Position numbers and translations under genes: made by a program | The notes under the pieces: model-generated | The model's input: the letters and a program-made list of their open reading frames with translations, nothing else | Database searches by the model: none | What the model was told of the DNA's origin: nothing | Shown: one piece after another, positions 43,374 through 52,664 of the stretch | How positions within the stretch are numbered: the first letter of the stretch is position 1 | Layout of the letters: the number at the start of each line of letters is the position of its first letter | Origin: AWTP1-13 sp963840075 | GTDB taxonomy: Bacteria; Pseudomonadota; Alphaproteobacteria; Rhizobiales; Hyphomicrobiaceae | Length of the DNA: 64,000 bases | Assembly: GCA_963840075.1 (NCBI GenBank) | Contig: CAWIXS010000004.1 | Span: 1 to 64,000 of the forward strand | Direction of reading: 5' to 3'

Positions 43374-44930
43374 ATGCGTAGCACCGCCAGGACCCTGCTG
43401 GCCGAGATCGAGGGCTTCCTCGCCAGGACCGGCGCCACCGCCACCAAGCTCGGCCTCGCCGCGGTCAACGACGGGCACCTCGTCGCCAACCTGCGCAAGG
43501 GCAACAGCATCACGCTCAAGACCGCCGACAAGGTGCGCGCCTACATGAGCCGGCACTCGAGCGGGGACGGGGGCCGAGGCGGCCGCAGCCTCGAAAGCCC
43601 GAGCCTCGAAAGCCCGAGCCTCGAGAAAGGTCTCCACGCCGTGAGCCATGCCGAAGCCAACGCGGGCAGCGACAGGGAGGCGCGCAGGCGCGTCGTTCTC
43701 GTCATGGGCGGCGGCATTGCCGCCTACAAGTGCCTGGAGCTGATCCGCCGCCTGCGCGAGCGCCTGCCGGTCCAGGTGCTGACCGTGATGACGCGCGCCG
43801 CGCAGGAGTTCGTCACACCCTTGTCGGTGGGCGCGCTCAGCAATGCGCCGGTGCTCACCGAGCTGTTCGACCTCGATGCCGAGCGCGAGATCGGCCATAT
43901 CCGGCTCGCGCGCGATGCCGATCTCGTCGTGGTGGCACCGGCCACCGCCGACCTCATCGCCAGGATGGCGGGCGGGCATGCCGACGACCTCGCCACGGCA
44001 CTCCTGCTCGCCACCGACCGGCCGGTATTGGTCGCGCCGGCCATGAACCCGCACATGTGGCTCGCGCCCGCGACGCGCCGCAACGTGGCGCTGCTGGAGG
44101 CGGACGGCATCCACTTCGTGGGACCGGAGACGGGCGCGATGGCGGAACGGGGCGAGGCCGGGCCCGGCCGGCTGGCCGAGGTGCCGCTGATCATCGAGGC
44201 GATCGAGGGCCTGCTGGGCGTTGCCGGGGCGACCGGGCCAACCGCGGACGGGCCCCTTGCCGGCCGGCGTGTGCTGGTCACCAGCGGCCCGACGCACGAG
44301 CCGATCGACCCGGTGCGCTACATTGCGAACCGCTCCTCCGGCAAGCAGGGCGCGGCGATTGCCGCCGAGGCGCAGCGGCTCGGCGCCCGCGTCACGCTGA
44401 TCACCGGGCCGGCCTCCGCCACCCCGCCCGCCGGCGTCGACGTGGTGAAGGTCGAGACCGCGGTCGAGATGCTGGACGCGGTGCGTGCGGCGCTTCCCGC
44501 CGACATCGCCGTGTTCGCCGCCGCGGTTGCCGACTGGCGCGTCGCCCGGGCAACGCCGCAGAAGCTCAAGAAGCGCGGCCCGGAGGCCGAGGAGGCGCCC
44601 CGGCTTGAGCTGGTCGAGAACCCCGACATCCTGAAGACCGTCGCCGGCCTGCCGATCGGCGCGCGGCCGCCCCTCGTCATCGGCTTCGCCGCCGAGACCG
44701 AGAGCGTCGTCGACAACGCCCGGGCCAAGCGCAAGGCCAAGGGCGCCAACTGGATCGTGGCCAACGACGTCTCCCCCGGCAGCGGCGTGATGGGCGGCGA
44801 CCACAACACCGTGCATCTCCTCACCGCCGAGGGCGTCGAGAGCTGGCCCGTCCTCGACAAGACCGAGGTGGCGCGCCGGCTCCTCGAGCGGGCGGCGCGC
44901 TGGCTCGCCGACAACACCGCCGTGGCATGA
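43374..44930 (+). CDS. coaBC: HTH-like domain fused to CoaBC (phosphopantothenoylcysteine decarboxylase/synthase)
   Basis: The 518-residue frame has two parts. Residues 1-65 (ARTLLAEIEGFLARTGATAT; LGLAAVNDGHLVANLRKG) resemble small HTH-like proteins that elsewhere are separate genes. After a linker with SLESPSLESPSLE repeats, CoaBC begins at about residue 100 (VVLVMGGGIAAYKCLELI). It has the APAMNPHMW motif, the CoaB segment RRVLVTSGPTHEPIDPVRYI, AAVADWR, KLKK and NDVS. The enzyme makes 4'-phosphopantetheine in CoA synthesis. A GTG at 43641 could start a 429-residue CoaBC alone. No stop codon separates the parts. The stop overlaps dut (ATGA). Confidence 0.9.
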   Translation: MRSTARTLLAEIEGFLARTGATATKLGLAAVNDGHLVANLRKGNSITLKTADKVRAYMSRHSSGDGGRGGRSLESPSLESPSLEKGLHAVSHAEANAGSDREARRRVVLVMGGGIAAYKCLELIRRLRERLPVQVLTVMTRAAQEFVTPLSVGALSNAPVLTELFDLDAEREIGHIRLARDADLVVVAPATADLIARMAGGHADDLATALLLATDRPVLVAPAMNPHMWLAPATRRNVALLEADGIHFVGPETGAMAERGEAGPGRLAEVPLIIEAIEGLLGVAGATGPTADGPLAGRRVLVTSGPTHEPIDPVRYIANRSSGKQGAAIAAEAQRLGARVTLITGPASATPPAGVDVVKVETAVEMLDAVRAALPADIAVFAAAVADWRVARATPQKLKKRGPEAEEAPRLELVENPDILKTVAGLPIGARPPLVIGFAAETESVVDNARAKRKAKGANWIVANDVSPGSGVMGGDHNTVHLLTAEGVESWPVLDKTEVARRLLERAARWLADNTAVA

Positions 44931-45838
44931 GCACGGGTGGGCGGGCGCGCGCACGCCGCGTCAAGGTGCTACGGCTGCCGCACGCGGCGGGGCTCCCCCT
45001 CCCGGCCTACCAGTCGGCCGGCGCGGCGGGCCTCGATCTGGTGGCCGCGGTGGAGGCGCCGGTGGTGCTGCGGCCCGGCCAGCGCGCGCTGGTCGCGACC
45101 GGCCTCGTCCTGGAGCTGCCGCCCGGCTTGGAGGCGCAGGTGCGCCCGCGCTCGGGCCTGGCGCTGCGCCACGGCATCACCGTGCTGAACAGCCCGGGGA
45201 CCATCGACAGCGACTACCGCGGCGAGGTCGGAGTGCTGCTGGTGAACCTGGGCGACCGCCCGTTCACGGTGGCGCGCGGCGAGCGCATCGCGCAGCTGGT
45301 GGTCACCCGCTGCGAGCGCGTCATGTTGGTCGAGGCGCGCGCCGCCTCTGCCACCCGCCGCGGCAGCGGCGGCTTCGGCTCCACCGGCAGGGGAGGCGGG
45401 CGAGGCGGACGGGGAAGTAGGCGCCAGCCGAGCTTGCCGCCTCTCCTCGCCGGCGGCAGGCCCATCTCACTGGCCGTGCTGCTTCACCAGCTTCAAGGTG
45501 CGCTTGGGCAGTTCGTCGATCACCGAGCACTTGTGGTCGAGGAGCGGCAAGGGCGGCAGGTCGAGCGTAATGGTGGGCGGCTCGAGTGCATTCACGGCGC
45601 CGGTGACCCTCCGTGCGAATTTTCCTCTGATATTCGGCTCAGCGGGAGGCACCTTCGCTTCTTTGGCGATTGCGGTGCGTACCGGTCCTCCGATTTTTCC
45701 TATGAGCTTCTTTCTAGACCTCCGCGCTTCCTCCCGAAGTTTCCGCTCTTCCTCCCAAAGAGACCTTCCAGGCTTGCGCTCCCTTACACCCTGAGACCCA
45801 AGTGGAATGCCAGCCTTCAATCCGGGTTTCGAACTTGA
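44927..45838 (+). CDS. dut: dUTP diphosphatase with read-through C-terminal extension
   Basis: The first 154 residues are a complete trimeric dUTPase: AGAAGLDLVAA, RPRSGLALRHGITVLNSPGT, DSDYRGEVGVLLVN, and the C-terminal GGFGSTG phosphate-binding motif. The normal stop is missing after GFGSTG, and the frame runs 149 residues further to 45838. That extension crosses the intergenic space and overlaps the convergent gene on the other strand from 45467. The extra residues are antisense-type sequence and unlikely to be functional. The enzyme hydrolyses dUTP to dUMP and keeps uracil out of DNA. It is translationally coupled to coaBC. Confidence 0.85.
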   Translation: MSTGGRARARRVKVLRLPHAAGLPLPAYQSAGAAGLDLVAAVEAPVVLRPGQRALVATGLVLELPPGLEAQVRPRSGLALRHGITVLNSPGTIDSDYRGEVGVLLVNLGDRPFTVARGERIAQLVVTRCERVMLVEARAASATRRGSGGFGSTGRGGGRGGRGSRRQPSLPPLLAGGRPISLAVLLHQLQGALGQFVDHRALVVEERQGRQVERNGGRLECIHGAGDPPCEFSSDIRLSGRHLRFFGDCGAYRSSDFSYELLSRPPRFLPKFPLFLPKRPSRLALPYTLRPKWNASLQSGFRT

Positions 45839-46330
45839 AATCCCTTTACGAAGTCTCAGCTCACGCTCCTCCTCCTCTGAAAGAAGCCTGCTATCTTCGG
45901 AGCATTGCGGCGGCGGCACTCGGTATGTACCCTTGATGACCGCCTGGACGACCGCCGTGAACGTGCCTTTGAAATCCCCCTTGAGGTCGCCCGGTCCGGT
46001 CGAGCTGGATATTTTTCCTTTGATCTCTCCTTTCAATTCCATCCTCTTCTTTCCCGGCTCGTCCTCGCTTCCTCCTTTCTTCTCCTTGCCATTCGGTTTG
46101 ACAATTCCCGCAATCGTCGCTTCGGAAATTTGAATCGGAATGGAAATCTCGACCTGCCTACCCCCTTCGATCTCCTCCCCTACAATCTTCTTTCCTGAAA
46201 TGGTTTTCGCTTGAAGATGTTTTGCCCCAAGCGCTTTTGCACGAAGACTATTGGCCTTGACCTCTTTGGCTGCCTTGAGGGTCGCTCCGTCGGTTTCCGG
46301 GTCCTTCATGTTCGCGTTTTCGAGCGTCAC
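45467..46330 (-). pseudogene. Lys/Ile-rich repeat protein, C-terminal part (frameshifted)
   Basis: The frame (287 aa) begins MTLENANMKDPETDGATLKA and continues with a short-repeat region (KANSLRAKALGAKHLQAKT). It then has beta-rich VEISIPIQISEATIAGIV and a Lys-rich helical tail, ending LPKRTLKLVKQHGQ. Its start overlaps the stop of the upstream frame. Extending this frame upstream gives KKQGPSVKIDDVTLENANMK, which continues the KID-type repeats of the first half. The two frames are thus one gene split by a single indel near 46350. The family is not recognised. Confidence 0.6.
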
Positions 46331-46914
46331 GTCGTCGATCTTGACGCTTGGGCCTTGTTTCTTGGCGCTGCCTTGGGTGCATCGAACTTGGACACATCGG
46401 CTGCATCGATCTTCGGCTTGTCGATCTTGGGCTCGTCGATCTTGGCGCCAGAGATGGAAATTCCACTCGTCTCTTTCACTCTGATCCCTTCGATCTCGGC
46501 GGTTTGAATTTTCGCCGTGAGAGAGCCTTTGAATTTTCCCTGGACGATCTCTTTCAGGTCATCCAACTCGCTGACGGTCGCGTCGAACTCCAGACCCTTG
46601 TTCGGTCCACTCGTGATCGTTGCTTTGATGGTCCATCTTCCGACGGGTTCTGGATCTGCCCGTAGAAGAGACGAAAATGGCTGAGCGCGGTATCTGATCA
46701 TGATGGTGTCATCGAAACCTCTACATGGTAAAGGGTCCACCAATGCGTGCAGCCGCGCTCTGCATCGCACCAAGCTGCCTGCCAGCTTTTGCCGCCAGCC
46801 GCCCAAGTCCTGGTTGCCTGCAGCCTGACCCCAGGCGAGCGCAGACCCTAACCCCAGCAGTATTGCGACCGCCATTGTGGGTAGCAAAAAGCGGCCGTGG
46901 AAATTCAGGGCCAT
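46327..46914 (-). pseudogene. Lys/Ile-rich repeat exported protein, N-terminal part (frameshifted)
   Basis: From ATG 46914 (MALNFHGRFLLP) there is a signal peptide (TMAVAILLGLGSALAWGQA). The mature part contains the repeated theme of a beta-sandwich-like segment (GRWTIKATITSGPNKGLEFD) followed by SGAKIDEPKIDKPKIDAADV repeats. The frame ends in out-of-frame sequence after about FDAPKAA. Together with 45467-46330 it encodes one secreted protein of roughly 480 residues. The DNA is A/T-richer than the core genes. The function is unknown. Confidence 0.6.
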
Positions 46915-47004
46915 AGCATTGCTCCGGTTTCCAAGAGTGGCGACCCAGCGCGGCGTCACCCGAACGCCGACTCCGGCATCGCGCTTCGAAGCGTAGCGAG
47001 ACGC

Positions 47005-48517
47005 CTAGCCGCCAGACAGGAAGAGCGTCGGTGTCCGTGGCAGCTCCTTGCCGCTGATCGCCAGGTTCACGGCCTCAATAACCAGTGCGATGGCCTGCAG
47101 GGACAGGTGGGCGCTATTTGACGCGCGGTCGGGAATCGGGACATAGAAGCTCTCGCCTTCCGGTCCCTCGACGGACACGGCCGCGACGCGTCCAACTTGG
47201 TGACGTTCGCGCTCGACGCGCAGCAGTTCGACGCGCTGCCACCATCGTTCAGGATTTTGACCGTTGCCTGGCGCTGGACCCGAACCCCTGCACCGCCAGG
47301 ACCTCTCCGAGGTACCGCACCATGCGTTCCGGGGACCGCCAATTCACGAGGATCGGCGTCCGGCCTTCCTTCAGCAGGCACACGTTTTCATTGCGAAGGC
47401 GTTCGAGAGCCCGGGCTTCATCGAGGGTGGCTGTTTTCAGACCGCGGATGCCCTTCGGAAGGTTGAGACCGATAGTGCTGCTGTTCTTCGACTTGTCGGA
47501 TGCGTCGTCGTCCTTGTCGGTCTTCTCGGCGATCTTGACGTTCACATCGACCGTCACCTTGCCGTCCTTGACGGTCTGGCTCGCATCCTTGGCGCCGTCC
47601 GCGCGTCTCTACCGGTTTTCGGCGTCCCTTTGCGTTCCTGGCGAGGTCCTTGAGCAGCGCCTTCGGTCGCGTGCATTCGTCGGCGCGGCCTTGGGATCGA
47701 TATCCAGGCTGACAGCCGGCAAGACACGGATCGCCGCGAAGAACCACTGGAAGCTCTCGAAGTGCTGGCTGCGACAATGCGGATCGGTTACGCGTGGATC
47801 GTTCCGGTAGGCGTAGACCACATCGCCGTCGGGCGACGCACGCTCGACATCCAGCTTCTCGAAGCATTTGCGCTTCGAGCGGAGCCACTCGCACACCTGC
47901 TCCAACTCCCTCCCCCTCCCTGGCCTCTTGGAACGCAGCTCCCGGCCGAGGGTGCACGTAGCCACGGCGGCCGGTATGAGCTTGTCCACCAACCTGGGTT
48001 CGACAAGAATCTCCTCGATCAGAATGGTATGCACCAGTGCGGCCGCCCAACCTTGCGAGCGGTAGTACGCAAAATCGTTCGCCGTCACCTTCCTGCGCAG
48101 GGTCCTCTGGAACTCGGCCGTGCTCAGGTCCGTCAACTGCAGTTGCGAGACGCCGCTCTTGAACGACGCATTCGGCTGGACGCTCCCTGGAAAGGCGGAG
48201 TTGGGGCTGCCGACCACGCCTCCGATGAACGGGATGTTCAGGTTCAGGCCCCCGTCCATGCGGCTATTCCCCGAGTAGCTGGTCACCTTGGAGAACTGAA
48301 CGGGATAGCCTTTGGCGGCACGCACCACGTTGAGGAGCATCACGCGGTTGCCGAGAGAGCTGGTGGCCTGGTTGAACTGGAGGGAATGGTCCTCGATCTC
48401 GACGCGCGTGCACGCCACAAGCAGCAGAATGGCGAGCGTCAACCCGAGGGCAGGCACGGCGTTGGCCGTCTCCCTGTCGAGCGGCGGCTCAGCGCCCCCC
48501 AGTCTACCCCTCAACAT
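47005..48517 (-). pseudogene. Lipoprotein of unknown family, multiple frameshifts
   Basis: The gene starts at MLRGRLGG (48517) with a lipobox LLLVAC, followed by VEIEDHSLQFNQATSSLGNR, SYSGNSRMDGGLNLNIPFIG and KVTANDFAYYRSQGWAAALV. The frame is lost near 47680. A second frame (47557-47280) gives TLDEARALERLRNENVCLLK and PILVNWRSPERMVRYLGEVL. A third (to the TAG at 47005) gives GESFYVPIPDRASN and LSLQAIALVIEAVNLAISGK. All blocks are in order and protein-like, so this is one outer-membrane or periplasmic lipoprotein of about 500 residues, now broken by at least two indels. Confidence 0.7.
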
Positions 48518-48778
48518 GGCCCCCACTCCAACGCGACAACAAACACGCATGCAAAACCCTACCCAGAGGACTGCGGCATGGCACCAAGTCTCGTCAACGC
48601 ACATAAGACACCGGAAGCGTGGACGGCACCGGTCCGACATCCTTTGGAGACTGAGACAATCCGCTTTTCGGGGTAGCCAACGCATTGTTCGATAACTGTA
48701 ATCATTGAACCGATGACCAGCTGTGGCATCTCCGCATCGGTGCGCCGGAAACCGGCTGCGGGACCGGTCGGGGCAATG

Positions 48779-50423
48779 TCATGCCGGGGGTTGTTCCCGG
48801 CATTCAGCGTCGGAGCAGATTAGCACAGGCCGCGCCTTAGAAGGTTCGCTGCAGGCATTGAGCTTTCCTTCCCATGCCAGTCCCTGGCCGCTGGGCTTGG
48901 TGATGCGGTAGTCGAACTCGCATGGGTAGGTGGCGGCGTCGGGGTCGCTGCCGTCGTCGAAGTCGACGCTCAAGGATCGCCCTTTTGGAATGATCTCATT
49001 GCCCAAAGCGTCTTTCGACCAGGCGGCGCGGTCCTTACCCGACGGTTTAAAGTGCACCGTATATGCGTCGAACTTCGACTCGTTCTTGATCGTAACCAAA
49101 CGGAGTTTGCCATCCTTACGCATTGCAGCGTTGAGCTCGAGCGTAGGAAGCTCGCCGGGCGGCTCGCTGCAGACTTTGACAGTACTTTCCCACGCTTTGG
49201 CCAGACTGGCACGTTTGGTGATCCGGTATTTGAATTCGCATGTGCCGGCATCGACATCGAAGTCGACAACCACGGATTGCCCCTTTGAAATGATATCCTG
49301 CCCCAAGAGATCGCGCGACCACTGTGCCCATTCCTTACCCTCTGCCTTGGCGCGAACCGCGAACGCGTCCAGATACGAATTGTTCGTGATTTTAACCCGA
49401 CGGAGCTTGTCATCCAGCGTGATCTTAGGCCCATCTCCGCAGGCATCGACCTTGCCGATCCATAGCCGACCGTCGCTCCTTGTGATGCGGTAGTCGAGCT
49501 TGCACGCTCCAGAGCCGTCGTCGAATTCAACCTCTGCGGAATCTCCCTTTTGAATCACGCGGCGCCCTAGAAGATCATCCGACCAGCCACCGGGCCTATC
49601 TTCCGGTTTAACGCGCGCTGCAATTGCATGGAACTGCGATTTGTTCTCAATAACAACCAGACGGTTCAGACGACCCTCGGCTTCACCTTCACGGTCTTTG
49701 AGGATAAGAGCTGTGGTCTCGTAATTGCACACTTCGACGCCAAAAAAGTACCATTCCAGCTGCTTCTTATCGTTCTCCTTCTTGGTGATGTCCGTCTTGG
49801 CGCCAGCGATACGAACGTTCGAACAGGCACTTTCCGCTACCGTCATCAAAGTTGACGAGGTTGAACTGGCTGCTGGGCTTCCCGTTAATCGGGAACAGAT
49901 CTCGCGACCAGCAGCAGTCCTTGCCCGAAGGTATGATAGATATTTGTTCGATTGTGAACTTAGCCGGGTTCGAAACTGTTACCAAACGCTTCGCGTTGTC
50001 CTTCTTTTTGTCCCTCCTTGGGTCCTTCTCTTCATCTCTCGGGTCCTGCAGGGTTATCTCTCGGTCGTTCTTGTCGTTGGCACATACGTCGATGTTGTCG
50101 AAAAACCACTCCCAGCCGGTGTATCGGGTCGCAATCCGTATGTGGACCTCGCACGCCCCACTGCCGTCGTCGAGATTGGCGCGCACCTTGACTGCTTTGT
50201 CTCCCTTCCCCCCCTTGTCGATCACATCCCCCAGAAGATCGCGCGACCAACAGCAATCATCCTTTTGTGTCTTCGTCGCTGGGATAATGTAGATGGCCAC
50301 CGCTTCAAGGCTCGACTCGTTCTTGATGGTCATCCAACGATCATCGCCCTGCCCCACCGCGCCGCCGATCCCGGCCCCGAACACCGCGACTGCCGCCATC
50401 GCCGCGAGGAGGAAATTTCTCAT
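48779..50423 (-). pseudogene. Secreted five-repeat W..DLLG protein, one frameshift
   Basis: The gene starts MRNFLLAAMAAVAVFGAGIG with a signal peptide. Five tandem domains of about 85-110 residues follow, beginning at about 50336, 49988, 49663, 49402 and 49102. Each has a (V/T)IxNxS start, W(S)(R/K/D)D(L/A)LG, a KG-S-VxFDxGSG-C core, an (I/Y)RIT strand and a late VxxC. The first frame is lost at about 49820; removing one G there continues NVRIAGAKTDITKKEN in the frame that runs to 48779. The domain resembles small secreted domains of unknown function seen singly in proteobacteria. The DNA is A/T-richer than the core genes. Confidence 0.75.
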
Positions 50424-50745
50424 TGCCTGTGACCTTCGTGCACTCGATCTACAGTATCGCGCATCCGGCGGGGCCGACGGTCCGAAGGGCCGCGTCCACG
50501 TCCCGGCGTTGTGCTTCGCCCAGCCTGGCGCCTTGCAGAATCACGCTCTTTTGCCCCTCGCATGCAGAGCGGGCGTGGCGGCGCAGCACATCGCGTGATG
50601 TGTTCGTCCCCCATCGGATGACCGATAGTATATCATCCGGCTTGCCGCCAAGCCAATTCGCCCGCGTGCGGTGCGTTCGTCCGCGCCCGCCGCCGCCACG
50701 TCCGCGCGGCAGCAGCGGCATAGCCCGGGCGCGCCCGCGCGGCCG
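50424..50745. other. Intergenic region, no gene seen
   Basis: About 320 bases upstream of the five-repeat gene. Short GC-rich frames on both strands are not protein-like. The stretch presumably holds the promoter of the five-repeat gene, but no confident -35/-10 pair was found. Confidence 0.4.
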
Positions 50746-51198
50746 TCAGGCTCGAGCAAGCCGCCGCAATCCCACGAACAGGAGAGCGCCGAAGCCCGCG
50801 AGCAGCGAGGCGAACCTGGCCCAGTCGTCGAGATACTGCACGTAGCCCCAGTATCCGATCGCCAGGGCGGAAATGCCGCCGAGGATCAGGCCGGCGCCGA
50901 TCGCGTGCGAGGTCAGATATGCGCCTGCCAGTATCGCGGCGATTCCGAGCACCGTGCTGACGGCAAACAGGACGCGCGCGAAATCCCGGGCCGCCGCAGC
51001 GAACGTCTCGCGCCGCTTCCTCTGCGCCTCCGCGAAGGCCTTGCGCTCCTCGGCTGTCGCGGTCGGGGGGAGGGGCTGAAATGACTCGCTGGCGTAAGGG
51101 GACTTCGGAGCCGGATAGAAGGTGCTCAGGCCATAGTAGATGAGCCACGGAAAAATCGCGGCTATGCCGAACCCCACCACGATCTGTCGCGCCAACAT
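50746..51198 (-). CDS. Membrane protein with soluble loop
   Basis: The 150-residue protein (ATG 51198) has an N-terminal helix (IVVGFGIAAIFPWLIYYGLS). A charged, Ala/Glu/Arg-rich loop of about 45 residues (ATAEERKAFAEAQRKRRETF) is followed by three hydrophobic segments. No family was recognised. It lies downstream of, and in the same direction as, the DUF4337 gene, 86 bases apart. Confidence 0.7.
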   Translation of the reverse strand: MLARQIVVGFGIAAIFPWLIYYGLSTFYPAPKSPYASESFQPLPPTATAEERKAFAEAQRKRRETFAAAARDFARVLFAVSTVLGIAAILAGAYLTSHAIGAGLILGGISALAIGYWGYVQYLDDWARFASLLAGFGALLFVGLRRLARA

Positions 51199-51284
51199 GT
51201 TCGACTCCTCCTCCCCGTGCCCCGCGCAAATCTCATTGCGGCAGTTGTTGCAGCCCACCCGGCTGCACGGCGGCAAGCTTGCCC

Positions 51285-51872
51285 CTACCCCAGCAGCGGC
51301 AGCCGCACCAGCAGGGTGTACCCGTTGAGCATCAGCAGGATGCCCAGCCCCGCCAGGCTGCCGCTCAGGCCGAGCAGCATCAGGTTGCTGATGATCAGGT
51401 GCACCGAGGCCAGGACGATGGCGATCTGGATCAGCGCCTGGCTCCAGTCGAAATAGGGGTCCTTGCGTAGCGCAATGTCGCGCTCGGTCTCGAGCGCCCT
51501 GCCCTTGACCAGCAGGGCATCGGTGCCGTCCTCCGGGTCGCGCTTCAGCCGGTCCACCTCGGCGCGGTAGGTCTTGAGCTTGTCCTCCACGCCCTTCCTC
51601 GCGGGGCCGGTGATGCCAGGCTGGGTCTTCAGCAGGAGATCCAGCTCATCGGCGGCAAGGATGTAGGAGACGCGGCGGATGGTCTTGGCCTGGTAGAACG
51701 AGTAGGCGTTGGAGGCGTCGATGTTGGCCCGGGTCGCGTCCTTGGCAGCATTGGCGCCGAGGACGTTGCAGATGGCGAGCAGCACGGCGAGCACGCCGAT
51801 GTACACGCCAATCCACTTGTTCATCTCCTCCTTGTCGGTCTTCAGGCGCTCGATGACATCTTCCATCGACAT
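51285..51872 (-). CDS. DUF4337 domain protein
   Basis: The 195-residue protein has KWIGVYIGVLAVLLAICNVL, then NIDASNAYSFYQAKTIR, typical of DUF4337. A coiled-coil-like helix and two C-terminal membrane segments follow. DUF4337 proteins are membrane proteins of unknown function. MEDVIERL at 51866 is an alternative start. It is 37 bases downstream of gpmA in the same direction. Confidence 0.8.
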   Translation of the reverse strand: MSMEDVIERLKTDKEEMNKWIGVYIGVLAVLLAICNVLGANAAKDATRANIDASNAYSFYQAKTIRRVSYILAADELDLLLKTQPGITGPARKGVEDKLKTYRAEVDRLKRDPEDGTDALLVKGRALETERDIALRKDPYFDWSQALIQIAIVLASVHLIISNLMLLGLSGSLAGLGILLMLNGYTLLVRLPLLG

Positions 51873-51909
51873 GGATGCGCACTCCCCCAGGAGCGAATGG
51901 AGCTATCGA

Positions 51910-52542
51910 TCAAGCAACGTCCTTCGGCACCAGGTCGGTGCGCTGCTGCACCGTGCCGTCGGCGCGCAGACGATACACGATCGGCACCCCGGTCGCCAGC
52001 TCGCGCGTCACGATCGCCTCTCCCGACAGGCCCTCGAGCCGCATGATGAGGGCCCGCAGCGAGTTGCCATGGGCGGAGACGAGCACGTTGCGGCCGGCCA
52101 TCACCTCGGGCCGGATCCGGGCCTCCCAGTAGGGCAGCACGCGCGCCGCGGTGTCCTTCAGGCTCTCGCCGCCGGGCGGAGGCGTGTCGTAGCTGCGGCG
52201 CCAGATGTGGACCTGCTTCTCGCCCCAGCGCTTGCGCGCCTCGTCCTTGTTGAGCCCGGAGAGGTCGCCGTAGTCGCGCTCGTTGAGCGCCAGGTCCTTG
52301 TGCACGGGCAGGTCCGTCTGCCCCAGCTCCTCCAGCATCAAGGCGAGCGTGTGCTGGGCGCGCAAGAGGTCGCTGGTGAAGGCCACGTCGAACCTGTAGC
52401 CGTCGGCCCAGAGCAGGCGGCCGGCCGCGCGCGCCTCGGCAACGCCCTTCTGGCTGAGGTCGGGGTCCTTCCAGCCCGTGAACAGGTTGAGCTTGTTCCA
52501 CTCGCTCTCCCCGTGCCGCACGAGCACGAGCACGTTGTCCAT
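51910..52542 (-). CDS. gpmA: 2,3-bisphosphoglycerate-dependent phosphoglycerate mutase
   Basis: The 210-residue protein has the catalytic LVRHGESEWN at residues 6-15, ALNERDYGDLSGLNKDEAR near 90, and the second catalytic His in VLVSAHGNSLRALIM near 152. It interconverts 3- and 2-phosphoglycerate. The gene follows dapB in the same direction, an arrangement common in Hyphomicrobiales. Confidence 0.95.
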   Translation of the reverse strand: MDNVLVLVRHGESEWNKLNLFTGWKDPDLSQKGVAEARAAGRLLWADGYRFDVAFTSDLLRAQHTLALMLEELGQTDLPVHKDLALNERDYGDLSGLNKDEARKRWGEKQVHIWRRSYDTPPPGGESLKDTAARVLPYWEARIRPEVMAGRNVLVSAHGNSLRALIMRLEGLSGEAIVTRELATGVPIVYRLRADGTVQQRTDLVPKDVA

Positions 52543-52570
52543 GTCGCTTCCTTCGAGTTGCGGGAGTTAC

Positions 52571-52660
52571 GGGGTCAGACCCCTCGCACGGACCGTTGTA
52601 CAGAACCGCATTGGCTGGCGGCGAGGGGTCTGACCCCGCTTCGGCGAGCGGTCTGACCCC
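52571..52660. repeat. Dispersed GGGGTCAGACCCC-type repeat, copy 2
   Basis: GGGGTCAGACCCCTCGC at the left is inverted as GGCGAGGGGTCTGACCCC at the right (52619-52637). A further half unit, GCGAGCGGTCTGACCCCC, follows at 52644-52660. It lies between dapB and gpmA. Confidence 0.75.
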
Positions 52661-52664
52661 CGGT

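Noticed and set aside
45389..45838. Genuine extra C-terminal domain of dUTPase
   Set aside because: The extension begins after the canonical final motif, is Arg/Gly-rich and then antisense to the convergent gene, so it is treated as read-through.
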